This document shows positions 6,313 to 13,897 of a stretch of DNA of 13,897 nt, in pieces. Position numbers and translations under genes: made by a program. The DNA is from Clostridiales bacterium (GTDB lineage: Bacteria > Bacillota > Clostridia > Oscillospirales > Butyricicoccaceae), in NCBI GenBank assembly GCA_019421385.1, contig JAHZFK010000058.1, positions 1 through 13,897 on the forward strand, given 5' to 3'. Under the pieces are notes generated by a model. The model was not told where the DNA came from and did not search any database. It worked only from the letters and a program-made list of their open reading frames with translations. Positions within the stretch are counted from its first letter, which is position 1. Each line of letters begins with the position of its first letter.

Positions 6313-7647
6313 TTACTCCGCAGCCGCCTCAGCTGCTTCGTCGTCCGCCTTCTTCTTGGAAGATGCCTTCTTTACCTTGGCATTCTTCTTCAGGAACTCC
6401 AGCGCATTGGAAATCTTCAGATCATCGCTCAGCGCCTCGGCAGATACGATGGACTTGACCTTTTCCACATCCATCTTGTACTGCTCTGCCATCTTAGCAT
6501 ATTCCTCTTCCATTTCCTTGTCGGAAACTGCGATGGACTCAAGTTCTGCAACCTTTTCCAGCGCCAGACGGATCTTGACCTGACGCTCCGCCTGATCCTT
6601 GAACATCGCGCGGAATGCGCCCATTTCGGTGCCGGTCATGGTCAGGTACTGCTCCAGCGTCATGCCCTGCATCTGCACACGGTAGCGGAAGTCCTGAACG
6701 ATGGTGTCGATCTGGTTCTCGATCATCGCCTGCGGGATATCAGCCTTGAGCTTTTCGATTACAGCGTCCAGCACCTTTTCCTCAAAGGCGTGGTCAGCTG
6801 CTTCCTGACGTTCCTTCTTCAGACGGTCGGAGATCTCCTTCTTCAGATCATCCAGCGTCTCGCAGGTCTCGGAAACATCCTTTGCAAACTCGTCGTCCAT
6901 CTCCGGCAGGATGGTCTCCTCTACCTTGTGTACCTTGCACTTGAACACAGCTTCCTTGCCAGCCAGCTCCTTAGCATGGTAATCCTCCGGGAAGGTAACG
7001 ACAACGTCCTTCTCGTCGCCTGCCTTGCAGCCGATCAGCTGATCCTCGAAGCCCGGGATAAAGGAACCGGAGCCCAGCGTCAGCGCATGATGCTCTGCCT
7101 TGCCGCCCTCAAAGGCAACGCCGTCTACAAAGCCCTCAAAGTCGATATCAACGGTATCGTTCTTCTTTGCCTTGCGGTCAACGGTCTCGGTGCGCGCGTT
7201 GCGCTGCGCCAGACGGTTCAGCTCAGCCTTTACATCCGCTGCCAGAACCTTAACGGTCTCCTTTTCGACCTCGATGCCCTTGTACTCATCCAGCTCAACC
7301 TCCGGCTGAACCGGAACCTTAGCGATGATGGTCAGGCCGCCCTCTTCCGCCGGATCGCCCAGATCAACGTCCGCACGGCCAACCGGCTTAATGCCGGACT
7401 TTTCAACGGCCATTTCCATAGCCTCGGGATATATGATATTGAAAGCCTCTTCAAAGAACACGCCTTCGCCATACAGCTTTTCGATCATCTTACGGGGCGC
7501 CTTGCCCTTGCGGAAGCCCGGAACCGTGATGTTCTTGCCGGTCTTCTTGAACGCCTTGTCCTTGGCAGCCTCAAACTCTGCCTTGGTGATCTCGATGGTC
7601 AGCGCAACGACGCTGTGCTCCTGCTTTTCCGTGTTTTTCAGTTCCAT
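6313..7647 (-). CDS. tig: Trigger factor, ribosome-associated chaperone and prolyl isomerase
   Basis: This 444-residue trigger factor is the chaperone that docks at the ribosome exit tunnel and shields nascent chains. The N-terminal ribosome-binding domain carries the signature GFRKGKAP (44-51). An FKBP-type prolyl isomerase domain spans about 160-245 (DTVDIDFEGFVDG, then GSGSFIPGFEDQLIG and VTFPEDYH). The helical C-terminal cradle follows from about 250. The last 20 residues are Lys-rich then Asp/Glu/Ala-rich, typical of the variable tail. The ATG at 7647 has AAGGAG upstream. It is transcribed from its own promoter and followed by two hairpins, with clpP-clpX next, the widespread tig-clpP-clpX arrangement that places folding and degradation side by side. 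Confidence 0.97.
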   Translation of the reverse strand: MELKNTEKQEHSVVALTIEITKAEFEAAKDKAFKKTGKNITVPGFRKGKAPRKMIEKLYGEGVFFEEAFNIIYPEAMEMAVEKSGIKPVGRADVDLGDPAEEGGLTIIAKVPVQPEVELDEYKGIEVEKETVKVLAADVKAELNRLAQRNARTETVDRKAKKNDTVDIDFEGFVDGVAFEGGKAEHHALTLGSGSFIPGFEDQLIGCKAGDEKDVVVTFPEDYHAKELAGKEAVFKCKVHKVEETILPEMDDEFAKDVSETCETLDDLKKEISDRLKKERQEAADHAFEEKVLDAVIEKLKADIPQAMIENQIDTIVQDFRYRVQMQGMTLEQYLTMTGTEMGAFRAMFKDQAERQVKIRLALEKVAELESIAVSDKEMEEEYAKMAEQYKMDVEKVKSIVSAEALSDDLKISNALEFLKKNAKVKKASSKKKADDEAAEAAAE

Positions 7648-7690
7648 GTTGCCAAACTCCTTACTTCAATACTTCTATTGTATCTAAATC

Positions 7691-7719
7691 ATTCTACCAG
7701 ATTATTCTGTAGATTTCCA
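7691..7719 (-). promoter_or_regulatory. Extended -10 promoter of tig
   Basis: On the minus strand, TGGAAA (7719-7714), a 17-base spacer and TAGAAT (7696-7691) are preceded by the TGn extension (TGG). The weak -35 is compensated by the extended -10. Predicted start is about 37 bases before the tig ATG. It lies in the 81-base gap after the phosphoesterase stop, in which I see no convincing terminator, so read-through from the upstream operon is possible. Confidence 0.6.
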
Positions 7720-7728
7720 TACTTTTTT

Positions 7729-8430
7729 CTACTTTTTCAAAAAAACCGGGGTAAAATCCACATGATCGCCCGAAACCAGTCGCCACTCGATCCCATCGCG
7801 CGTTCCCTCGACCGCCCAGCGCAGGCTTTCCGAATGTAAATGACCGTAAATACAGCGCGAAACGCCATATTTCTGCATCAGTTCGATCATCGGGCCGCAC
7901 CGGAAGTTTGCATACAGCGGCGGATAATGCAGAAAGCAGATGATTTCTTCCGGCTGCTGCGCTGCTCCCAACTTGAGGGACGCTTCCAAACGCAACAGTT
8001 CGCGCCGAAAAATCTTTTCATTGTGCGGGTCGGAAAAATCCTCCTCAAACGGCCAGCCGCGTGTACCGCACAACGCGGTTTTCCCATAGAAAAAGCAGTT
8101 ATTATGCAGAAAGTCTATCGAATGGAAACCGTTCTCCTCGAGAAAACGGTGCATTTTTGCCGCCGTTTCCCACCAGAGGTCGTGGTTTCCTTTGAGAATC
8201 AGCTTGCGCCCGGGCAGCGACTCCAGCAGCGCAAAATCGCCTTTCGCCTCAGCCAGACTGATGCCCCATGAGATATCGCCGCCCAAGACGACGGTATCCT
8301 CCGGTGTAATCAGCGCATTCCAGTTTTTGATGATCTTCTCCGTGTATCCCTGCCATCGTCCACCGAAAATATCCATCGGCTTTTGCACGCCCGTCGCCAA
8401 ATGCAGGTCGGCCAGCGTATACAGCGCCAT
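7729..8430 (-). CDS. Calcineurin-like metallophosphoesterase
   Basis: This 233-residue enzyme has the full two-metal metallophosphoesterase motif set: DLH (Asp8, His10), GGD (Asp52), GNHD (Asn82, His83), the LHYPP histidine (His168) and GHLH (His197, His199). These residues bind two divalent metals that hydrolyse phosphomono- or phosphodiesters. The substrate cannot be read from the sequence; relatives include nucleotide and cyclic-nucleotide hydrolases. There is no signal peptide, so it should be cytoplasmic. Its ATG is two bases after the thrC stop codon, so it is translated as the last gene of the lepB-thrC operon. A link to threonine metabolism is not implied by the protein itself. Confidence 0.9.
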   Translation of the reverse strand: MALYTLADLHLATGVQKPMDIFGGRWQGYTEKIIKNWNALITPEDTVVLGGDISWGISLAEAKGDFALLESLPGRKLILKGNHDLWWETAAKMHRFLEENGFHSIDFLHNNCFFYGKTALCGTRGWPFEEDFSDPHNEKIFRRELLRLEASLKLGAAQQPEEIICFLHYPPLYANFRCGPMIELMQKYGVSRCIYGHLHSESLRWAVEGTRDGIEWRLVSGDHVDFTPVFLKK

Positions 8431-8432
8431 GC

Positions 8433-9926
8433 TTACAGATCCTTCAGCAGATCGACCGTGGAGAGGATCTCTGCCTTGTCCACTACGCGGTCAAAGCGCG
8501 GCTGCTTGTCCGCCAGCGCAGCGAGGGGCGCAGGTGCTGCTACACCGGTCAGGTCGGTCAGAACGGCAAGCTGGGATACATCGTCCTTCTCAAGCGTGCC
8601 GCCCAGCGCCTCGATCACCGAACGGCAGAACTTGAACGGCGAAGCGGTAGAGGCGATAACGGTCGGCGTCTGGTCACCCGTGCGTGCGCGGTAATCCTCA
8701 TAAACGCGCACCGCAACCGCGGTATGCGTATCGGCCAGATAGTGCTCACGCTCCCACAGCGCGCGGATGGTCTCGGCGGTCTGCTCGTCGTCGCAGCAAC
8801 CCGCATCGAAATCCGCAGCGATCTTGGCAAACACCGCATCCGGTGTCTGATAGCTGCCGTCCGCTGCCAAACGCTGCATCAGCTCCGCCACCAGCTTATC
8901 GTCAAAGTCGGACGCGAAGAACAGCAGACGCTCCAGATTGGACGAAATCAGAATATCCATCGAGGGCGAAGCAGTCGTATAGAAATCACGGTTTTTATCG
9001 TATACGCCGTTCTTTTTGAAAAAGTCGGTCAACACATTATTGCGGTTGGACGCACAAATGAACTTGTTAACCGGCAGACCCATGCGCTTTGCGATATACG
9101 CCGCAAGGATGTTGCCGAAGTTACCGGTCGGCACGCAGATGTTGATTTTTTCACCCATCTTAACCGCGCCGGACTTTACCATGTCGCAGTAAGCCGAAAC
9201 GTAATACGCAATCTGCGGCGCAAGGCGGCCCCAGTTGATCGAGTTTGCCGAAGACAGCATCATACCATCGCTGTCAAGCTTTGCGCGCGTTTCTTCATCG
9301 GTAAAGATGCGCTTGACCGCGCTCTGTGCGTCATCAAAGTTGCCGCGGATGGCAACGACCTCTACGTTTGCGCCCTCCTGCGTCACCATTTGCAGCTTCT
9401 GCATGGGCGATACGCCGTCGACCGGATAGTACACCATGATTTTAGTACCTTCCACGTCGTGGAAGCCGTCGAGCGCCGCCTTTCCGGTATCGCCCGAGGT
9501 CGCAACCAGAATGCAGGCGGTGCGCGTCTCGCCAGTCTTGCGCAGCGAAGCGGTCAGCAGGTGAGGCAGCATCTGCAGTGCCATATCCTTGAATGCGCAG
9601 GTCGGGCCGTGCCACAGCTCCAGCATATGCTTGCCATCCGCAAGCGCAACCACAGGTGCGGTATCATTGCCGCCAAATTTATCGTTCGCATAGGCCTTGG
9701 CCGCATACTGTGCGAGTTCCTCGCCCGAAAAATCGGTCAGGAACTTGCCGAGAATGCGTGCTGAACGACCCTTATAATCCAGATTAGCCAGCGCATGCCA
9801 ATCCTCCGCCGTCAATGCGGGGAATTCCGTCGGGCAGTACAATCCGCCGTCCGGCGCGATGCCGTTTGCAATCGCGTAGGCCGCGGTGACCTTGCGCGTC
9901 TTGTCTCTTGTGCTTACATATTCCAT
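8433..9926 (-). CDS. thrC: Threonine synthase
   Basis: This 497-residue PLP enzyme converts O-phosphohomoserine to threonine and phosphate, the last step of threonine biosynthesis. It is of the long type seen in E. coli and yeast. The N-terminal DGGLYCP stretch (26-32) precedes the PLP lysine Lys113 in HGPTCAFKD; SGDTGKAAL (144-152) and VPTGNFGN downstream are the phosphate-binding loops, and SSANSINWGR is a family hallmark. The ATG at 9926 has GGAGG upstream. It follows the dipeptidase by 32 bases and precedes the phosphoesterase by two. The usual partners hom and thrB are not in the window. I saw no T-box or other amino-acid-responsive leader before it. Confidence 0.95.
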   Translation of the reverse strand: MEYVSTRDKTRKVTAAYAIANGIAPDGGLYCPTEFPALTAEDWHALANLDYKGRSARILGKFLTDFSGEELAQYAAKAYANDKFGGNDTAPVVALADGKHMLELWHGPTCAFKDMALQMLPHLLTASLRKTGETRTACILVATSGDTGKAALDGFHDVEGTKIMVYYPVDGVSPMQKLQMVTQEGANVEVVAIRGNFDDAQSAVKRIFTDEETRAKLDSDGMMLSSANSINWGRLAPQIAYYVSAYCDMVKSGAVKMGEKINICVPTGNFGNILAAYIAKRMGLPVNKFICASNRNNVLTDFFKKNGVYDKNRDFYTTASPSMDILISSNLERLLFFASDFDDKLVAELMQRLAADGSYQTPDAVFAKIAADFDAGCCDDEQTAETIRALWEREHYLADTHTAVAVRVYEDYRARTGDQTPTVIASTASPFKFCRSVIEALGGTLEKDDVSQLAVLTDLTGVAAPAPLAALADKQPRFDRVVDKAEILSTVDLLKDL

Positions 9927-9958
9927 TGATTCAAACCTCCGCCGTCTTTGATGGTATA

Positions 9959-10927
9959 TTACAGCATTTTTTGTATAAACGCAGATGCATTTTGATAAAA
10001 CAGTCCGTTGACCACATCCTGCCGGTAGCCCAGCGCAAGCATACGATCAGCAAGCTTGTATAGATCACCCAAGCCGTTCACACCCGCAGGCAGCCGGTCA
10101 CAGCCGTCGAAATCACAGCCCAGCGCGATGGTTTTCTCGCCGCCAAGCTCGAGAAAATGCGCAATGTGCTCAATTGCATCATCCAGCGCCGCATCCCCTT
10201 GCCGCACCAGAAACGGTGCATACAGGTTGATGCCTACTAAGCCGCCTCGCCGCACGATCTCAGAAAACTGCGCATCCGTTAAATTACGGTGATGACGGCA
10301 CAGCGCGCGGCTGTCGCTGTGCGACGCAACGAACGGCCCGCCGATGGTCTCGCATACATCCCAAAATCCGCGCTCGGACAGATGGGACACATCCACAATG
10401 ATGCCTTTCTGCGCGCAATCCCGTGCAAGCTGCTTGCCTTTGTCCGTCAATCCATCCTCCTGATTGATGGCAGACGAACAGCCAAAGCGGCTGCGATAAT
10501 TCCATGTAAGGGTAATCAAGCGCACCCCCGCGTCATATGCCAGATCCAGTGCATCCGGCCGATCGGGCAGCAGCTCCGCCCCCTCAATCGACAAAAATGC
10601 CGCTGCCTTACCCGTGTCCACCGCTTTCTGCAAATCCGCCGCCGAGCGGCAGAACAGCAGCCAGTCGGCATTATCCGCAAACTCGCGTGCCGCCGTTTGC
10701 AGCATACGCTCTAGACGCGCATCCGCAGGCGTATCCAGCAGGCAATCCCGTCCTCGCGCCTGTGTATCATCCGGCGCGCGAGCACCGCAAAACAAGGCAA
10801 AAAACTGTGCATAATGCGAATACCGCTGCGCCGCTGCAAAATTCACATGCAGATCGTTCTCCCGCAGGCGCTTTCCGGTCTCGCAGCATTCATACAGGGT
10901 GTCGCAGTGCAGATCAAACAGCTTCAT
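9959..10927 (-). CDS. Membrane dipeptidase-like (renal dipeptidase) M19 peptidase
   Basis: This 322-residue peptidase M19 enzyme is a zinc dipeptidase with the amidohydrolase TIM-barrel fold. Metal and catalytic residues are present: HCD (His7, Asp9), Glu115 in SIEGAE, His182 in DVSHLS, His203 in SHSDSR and Asp272 in GCDFDG. It probably cleaves dipeptides, possibly D-containing ones as in characterised family members. There is no signal peptide, so it should act in the cytoplasm in peptide scavenging or cell-wall peptide turnover. I chose the ATG at 10927: GGAGG lies six bases upstream. A GTG at 10933 overlaps the yraN stop but abuts that site, leaving no spacing. It sits in the operon between yraN and thrC. 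Confidence 0.93.
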   Translation of the reverse strand: MKLFDLHCDTLYECCETGKRLRENDLHVNFAAAQRYSHYAQFFALFCGARAPDDTQARGRDCLLDTPADARLERMLQTAAREFADNADWLLFCRSAADLQKAVDTGKAAAFLSIEGAELLPDRPDALDLAYDAGVRLITLTWNYRSRFGCSSAINQEDGLTDKGKQLARDCAQKGIIVDVSHLSERGFWDVCETIGGPFVASHSDSRALCRHHRNLTDAQFSEIVRRGGLVGINLYAPFLVRQGDAALDDAIEHIAHFLELGGEKTIALGCDFDGCDRLPAGVNGLGDLYKLADRMLALGYRQDVVNGLFYQNASAFIQKML

Positions 10928-10929
10928 TC

Positions 10930-11280
10930 TCACCCTCCAAACGCATTCTCCAGATGATGGATGCGCGGTGCCTGAGCGGTTCCCTCTTCACCGTACACCT
11001 CTATTACGTCAAAGCGCGGCTGCAAACCGGATGGATGCTGCCGCAGCCACAGCGCAGCCGTCGCCACAATGCGTTGCTGCTTGGCCGTGGTGACAAACTC
11101 GCGCGCCGCTGCAAAGCGGTCACTTTTGCGCGTCTTGACCTCGACGAACACAATATATTCCCCGCGCTCGGCAATAATGTCGATTTCCCCGAAACGAGTG
11201 CGGAAATTTGTTTCCGCTATGCGATACCCCGCACGCTCCAGATAAGTGCGTGCGGCGCGCTCGCCCCATGCACCCTTCAT
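10930..11280 (-). CDS. yraN: YraN family (UPF0102) nuclease-like protein
   Basis: This 116-residue protein of the YraN/UPF0102 family has a predicted restriction-endonuclease-like fold. The core residues are seen as GEID (31-34) and EVK (47-49) with a conserved KGAWGE start and an arginine-rich TNFRTRFGE stretch. Members are suspected DNA or RNA nucleases, but biochemical roles are poorly established. It begins in a four-base ATGA overlap with the rnhB stop. The rnhB-yraN pair is a common arrangement, suggesting a nucleic-acid-processing partner of RNase HII. Length is normal for the family. Confidence 0.93.
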   Translation of the reverse strand: MKGAWGERAARTYLERAGYRIAETNFRTRFGEIDIIAERGEYIVFVEVKTRKSDRFAAAREFVTTAKQQRIVATAALWLRQHPSGLQPRFDVIEVYGEEGTAQAPRIHHLENAFGG

Positions 11281-11894
11281 CGCGGTGCCTCAGGATGCTT
11301 TTCGTAGAATTTCTTGAGAAAGGTGCGTCGGTGAATGGGACAGGGGCCATATTCCAGCAGCGCCGCGTCGTGCGCGCGCGTCTCGTAACCCTTGTGCTTT
11401 TCAAAGCCGTAAACCGGATACCGCTGGGCAAAATCACGCATCAGCCGATCTCGCGTCACTTTGGCAAGAATGGATGCCGCCGCAATGCTCGGAACGCGCG
11501 CATCGCCCGATACCACACATTCGTGCGGCAGCGACAAACCCTCCGAGCGGTTTCCGTCCACATAGACAAAGTCCGCCGGATGCGGCAATCCCTCGACCGC
11601 CTGCCGCATGGCACGATACGTCGCCTGCAAGATGTTGATTTCGTCAATCGTCTTTTCGTCCACGAGCGATACCGACCACGCAATCGCGTTTTCGGTAATC
11701 ACGTCGAATAATACCTCACGCTTTTTCTCACTGAGCTTTTTCGAATCATTGAGTCCCTCAATGACAATACCCGCAGGCAGAATCACCGCCGCTGCGCACA
11801 CCGGCCCTGCAATCGGGCCGCGTCCGGCTTCATCGACACCACACACCGCAGAATACCCGGCTTCCCACGCCTTTTCTTCAAATTCCCATGTCAT
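11277..11894 (-). CDS. rnhB: Ribonuclease HII
   Basis: This 205-residue RNase HII removes RNA from RNA/DNA hybrids and cuts at ribonucleotides misincorporated in DNA. The catalytic set is Asp21 and Glu22 in VDEAGRG, Asp113 in YVDGN and Asp131 in SGDARVPSIAAAS, followed by the conserved ILAKVTRD. The C-terminal YGFEKHKGY and a GPCPIHRRTF close are typical. The start at 11894 shares an ATGA overlap with the rbgA stop, and the end overlaps yraN in the same way, so the three are tightly coupled. There is no second RNase H gene in the window. Confidence 0.97.
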   Translation of the reverse strand: MTWEFEEKAWEAGYSAVCGVDEAGRGPIAGPVCAAAVILPAGIVIEGLNDSKKLSEKKREVLFDVITENAIAWSVSLVDEKTIDEINILQATYRAMRQAVEGLPHPADFVYVDGNRSEGLSLPHECVVSGDARVPSIAAASILAKVTRDRLMRDFAQRYPVYGFEKHKGYETRAHDAALLEYGPCPIHRRTFLKKFYEKHPEAPR

Positions 11895-12757
11895 TCGGCA
11901 TAGTCCTCCGGTGTTTCCAGCGTGATGCGCCCCAGCACACCGCCGCGGAACTCATCCAGCAGGATGCGCGCCATGCGCTCGGTGTCGATTTCGCCGCCGC
12001 GCAGCAGGAAACCGCGCCGCCGTCCGGCCTGCGTCAGCATATCATAACCGGGGAAATCGCTTTCCTCCGGCGCTGTCACACCGTACCGCTCCAAAATCGC
12101 CTGCGGCGCCTGCACGGCAAGCAGCTCCATCAGCTTGCAGCCGAGCGTCTCCACATCCAGAATATCATCGCGGATCGCACCCGTACATGCCAGCAGGATG
12201 CCTACGCGCTCATCATCGAATTTCGGCCACAGAATACCCGGTGTGTCAAGCAGGTCGATGCCACTTTCCACGCGGAACCACTGGCTGCCGCGCGTCACGC
12301 CCGGCTTATCCGCCGCTTTGGCAGATTTTCGGCCGAGGATGCGGTTGATAAAGGTCGATTTTCCGACATTCGGAATGCCTACAACCATCACGCGCACCGC
12401 TTTGCCGACCAGCCCCTTTTCATTCCACTGGGCGATCTTGTCCGCAAGCAGCGTGCGCACAGCATTTGCAAACGCCTGCGTTCCCTGCCCCTTGCGGCTG
12501 TCTGTCTCAATGACCGCCATGCCCTGCGAGCGAAAATGCTTCGCCCATGCTGCCGTTGTTTCGGGGTCGGCCAAGTCAATTCGGTTTAGGATCATCAGGC
12601 GCGGCTTACCCGCGGCAATGTCATCCATATCCGGATTGCGCGATACCTGCGGGATGCGCGCATCCACGACCTCACACACTGCGTCAACCTGTTTGATATA
12701 TTCCGCCATCTGCCGGCGGGTTTTTGTCATATGGCCGGGATACCATTGAATATTCAT
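11891..12757 (-). CDS. rbgA: Ribosome biogenesis GTPase RbgA/YlqF
   Basis: This 288-residue GTPase is circularly permuted: G4 NRID (58-61) comes before G1 GIPNVGKST (127-135), the G2 threonine in PGVTRG (153-158) and G3 DTPG (171-174). The N-terminal WYPGHM (5-10) and the C-terminal helical domain match RbgA, which in Bacillus is needed for late maturation of the 45S intermediate into 50S. It starts four bases after the lepB stop and lacks a clear Shine-Dalgarno site, so it probably depends on ribosomes finishing lepB. The lepB-rbgA-rnhB order is standard for Firmicutes. Confidence 0.96.
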   Translation of the reverse strand: MNIQWYPGHMTKTRRQMAEYIKQVDAVCEVVDARIPQVSRNPDMDDIAAGKPRLMILNRIDLADPETTAAWAKHFRSQGMAVIETDSRKGQGTQAFANAVRTLLADKIAQWNEKGLVGKAVRVMVVGIPNVGKSTFINRILGRKSAKAADKPGVTRGSQWFRVESGIDLLDTPGILWPKFDDERVGILLACTGAIRDDILDVETLGCKLMELLAVQAPQAILERYGVTAPEESDFPGYDMLTQAGRRRGFLLRGGEIDTERMARILLDEFRGGVLGRITLETPEDYAE

Positions 12758-12761
12758 CTTA

Positions 12762-13337
12762 TCACGCTACCGATCCAAAATTGCTGAACGGAAATACCAC
12801 ACTGAGCACATGTCCCAACACATAGCGCTCATCCACCATGCCAAGGCTGGACCACCGGCTGTCGGTCGAACCATTGCGGTTGTCGCCCAGCACATAAATG
12901 CAGCCCTCCGGCACGGTCTGCGGATAGGTCAGGTCGCCCATGCGCTCAAGGGTATTGATTTTCTCCGAAATGTACGGCTCATCCAGCACCTCACCGTTGA
13001 CGATCACATCGCCCGTCACCGGATCGATGTCAATCGTATCGCCGCCGGTTGCAATCACGCGCTTGACGATCGGCTGGTCGCTGTAAAAGCCTTCCTTGCG
13101 CAAAACGACAATATCGCCCTTTTCCGGCGTATATCCCAGATTGCTGACCAGCATAATGCTGCGGTCCTGCAAAGTCGGATACATGGATGTACCATCCACG
13201 CCAATCAGGCGCACAAAGAACGTAAAGACCACTACAAAAAATATCAGCACAGCCATCAGGGATTCTCCCCAGCTGAACAGCTCGCTGGAAAAACGACCCT
13301 CGACTTTCTTTTTCTCTTCGGTTTGCTCCTGTTGCAT
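12762..13337 (-). CDS. lepB: Signal peptidase I
   Basis: This 191-residue type I signal peptidase cleaves signal peptides from secreted proteins on the outer face of the membrane. A charged cytoplasmic N-terminus (EEKKKVEGR) is followed by one membrane segment (about 27-44), then catalytic Ser51 in GTSMYP, Lys92 in VKRVIA, and the conserved GDNRNGSTDSR box (151-161). I chose the ATG at 13337, preceded by GGAGG at good spacing; the frame runs 21 codons further to 13400, but that stretch covers the promoter. It is the first gene of the seven-gene operon. The short extracellular domain is usual for Gram-positive SPases. Confidence 0.95.
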   Translation of the reverse strand: MQQEQTEEKKKVEGRFSSELFSWGESLMAVLIFFVVVFTFFVRLIGVDGTSMYPTLQDRSIMLVSNLGYTPEKGDIVVLRKEGFYSDQPIVKRVIATGGDTIDIDPVTGDVIVNGEVLDEPYISEKINTLERMGDLTYPQTVPEGCIYVLGDNRNGSTDSRWSSLGMVDERYVLGHVLSVVFPFSNFGSVA

Positions 13338-13371
13338 GACAATTCCTCCAAAAAGATAAGCATACGTTTTT

Positions 13372-13400
13372 ATTATAGCGGCATATTCCCGTCTACGCAA
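13372..13400 (-). promoter_or_regulatory. lepB operon promoter
   Basis: On the minus strand, TTGCGT (13400-13395), a 17-base spacer and a perfect TATAAT (13377-13372) predict a start near 13365, about 28 bases before the lepB ATG. A six-base inverted repeat, GTCTAC/GTAGAC (13391-13396 and 13415-13420), brackets the -35 side and might be a weak operator. The promoter follows the rplS terminator directly. Confidence 0.65.
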
Positions 13401-13420
13401 GTCTAAAAAGCTGAGTAGAC

Positions 13421-13450
13421 AAAAACGGGGAGCCGATGCTCCCCGTTTTT
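13421..13450 (-). terminator. Terminator after rplS
   Basis: A perfect 13-base-pair stem has arms 13421-13433 (AAAAACGGGGAGC) and 13438-13450, with a four-base loop. It ends in TTTTTG on the minus strand and starts about 20 bases after the rplS stop. Being symmetrical it could also work on the plus strand, where there is no gene to terminate. Confidence 0.9.
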
Positions 13451-13469
13451 GTTGTTTGGTTGTAAAAAA

Positions 13470-13811
13470 TCAAACCTTCTCGGCAACCTTGGCAGCCTTA
13501 CCTACGCGACCGCGCAGATAGTACAGCTTCGCGCGGCGAACCTTACCGCTGCGCACAACCTCGAACTTTGCTACGTTCGGGGAGTGTACCGGGAACGTCT
13601 TCTCTACGCCTACGCCATAAGAAATACGGCGGACGGTAACCGTCTGGTTTACACCAGCGTGCTTCTTGGCAATGATAATGCCTTCGAAAATCTGAATACG
13701 CTCGCGGTTGCCTTCCTTGATCTTTGCGTGTACCTTTACGGTATCACCGATCTTGAGCTCCGGCAGGTCGCTCTTGAGCTGCTGCTCGGACAGTACTTTG
13801 ACCAGATCCAT
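13470..13811 (-). CDS. rplS: 50S ribosomal protein bL19
   Basis: This 113-residue protein is bL19, which sits at the 30S-50S interface of the large subunit. Diagnostic segments are IGDTVKVHAKIKEGNRERIQ (21-40), FEGIIIAKK, the TVRRISYGVGVE stretch, FPVHSPNV and the RAKLYYLRGRVGKAAK tail; length matches the family. The ATG at 13811 has AAAGGAT about ten bases upstream. In Firmicutes rplS usually follows trmD at the end of an rpsP-rimM-trmD cluster; trmD would be off the right edge here, with at least 86 bases of spacer. A terminator follows, so it is probably the last gene of its transcript. Confidence 0.97.
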   Translation of the reverse strand: MDLVKVLSEQQLKSDLPELKIGDTVKVHAKIKEGNRERIQIFEGIIIAKKHAGVNQTVTVRRISYGVGVEKTFPVHSPNVAKFEVVRSGKVRRAKLYYLRGRVGKAAKVAEKV

Positions 13812-13897
13812 CTTTCTGTCATCCTTTCGTCTTAGACATTCTTGCCCTATTTTCCCTACAAATAAGCAGAGGAATGCCCGTGTTACCGAAATATAAT
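13812..13897 (-). other. rplS upstream region, incomplete
   Basis: These 86 bases up to the window edge hold no open frame on the minus strand that I can support. A weak hairpin can be drawn at 13852-13874 (TTCC with GGAA, then UGC with GUA). Autoregulatory leaders are known before rplS in some Firmicutes, but I cannot match this sequence to that fold by eye, and the region is cut by the edge. Confidence 0.25.

Noticed and set aside
6295..7839. A 514-codon open frame on the plus strand opposite tig
   Set aside because: It is antisense to a fully convincing trigger factor, has Leu/Gln/Arg-rich composition typical of shadow frames, and has no family motif or ribosome binding site.
8724..9764. 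A 346-codon plus-strand open frame opposite thrC
   Set aside because: It is a shadow of threonine synthase, which has all catalytic motifs on the minus strand.
9927..9958. T-box or attenuator before thrC
   Set aside because: The gap is only 32 bases and holds just the ribosome binding site, with no T-box motif or terminator.
13338..13400. A 21-codon N-terminal extension of lepB
   Set aside because: It contains the TATAAT promoter element and the GGAGG site for the start at 13337.
13812..13897. L19 autoregulatory leader upstream of rplS
   Set aside because: Only a weak hairpin is visible and the region is truncated at the window edge. A covariance-model search against the L19 leader family would decide; a significant hit would support it.

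Overview
The window looks like chromosomal core-genome DNA from a low- to moderate-GC Gram-positive of the class Clostridia, most plausibly an Oscillospiraceae/Butyricicoccaceae-type gut anaerobe. This is inferred from protein flavour (ClpP, ClpX and trigger factor of clostridial type), gene order (rplS-lepB-rbgA-rnhB-yraN and tig-clpP-clpX-lon-engB), Gram-positive style Shine-Dalgarno sites (GGAGG) and sigma-A type promoters. All fifteen supported genes lie on the minus strand, so transcription runs from high to low coordinates. I see no tRNA, rRNA, CRISPR array, phage gene or insertion sequence. No gap between genes exceeds 300 bases; the largest is about 220 bases, between tig and clpP.

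In transcription order: rplS (ribosomal protein bL19) enters from the right edge and ends at a strong terminator. A new promoter then starts a compact run of seven genes: lepB, rbgA, rnhB, yraN, an M19 dipeptidase, thrC and a calcineurin-like phosphoesterase. Many junctions are ATGA-type overlaps or gaps of 2 to 4 bases, so this is probably one operon joining secretion, 50S assembly, RNA/DNA hybrid removal, peptide turnover and threonine synthesis. Next comes tig with its own extended -10 promoter, then a hairpin-rich 220-base gap holding a candidate CtsR operator, then clpP-clpX, closed by a terminator. lon has a clean promoter of its own and is coupled to engB and a small membrane zinc-ribbon protein. 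A promoter-preceded SCP2-like gene with a strong terminator follows. At the left edge a near-consensus promoter fires out of the window into an unseen gene or RNA.

The functional theme is protein biogenesis and quality control: a nascent-chain chaperone (trigger factor), ATP-dependent proteases (ClpXP, Lon), two ribosome-assembly GTPases (RbgA, EngB), a ribosomal protein and the signal peptidase. The coding content is ordinary. The points most worth a second look are non-coding: the structured clpP leader (CtsR-like box, competing inverted repeats and a 24-base perfect palindrome next to the ribosome binding site) and the promoter with a structured transcript start at the left edge. I found no convincing undescribed multi-gene system.
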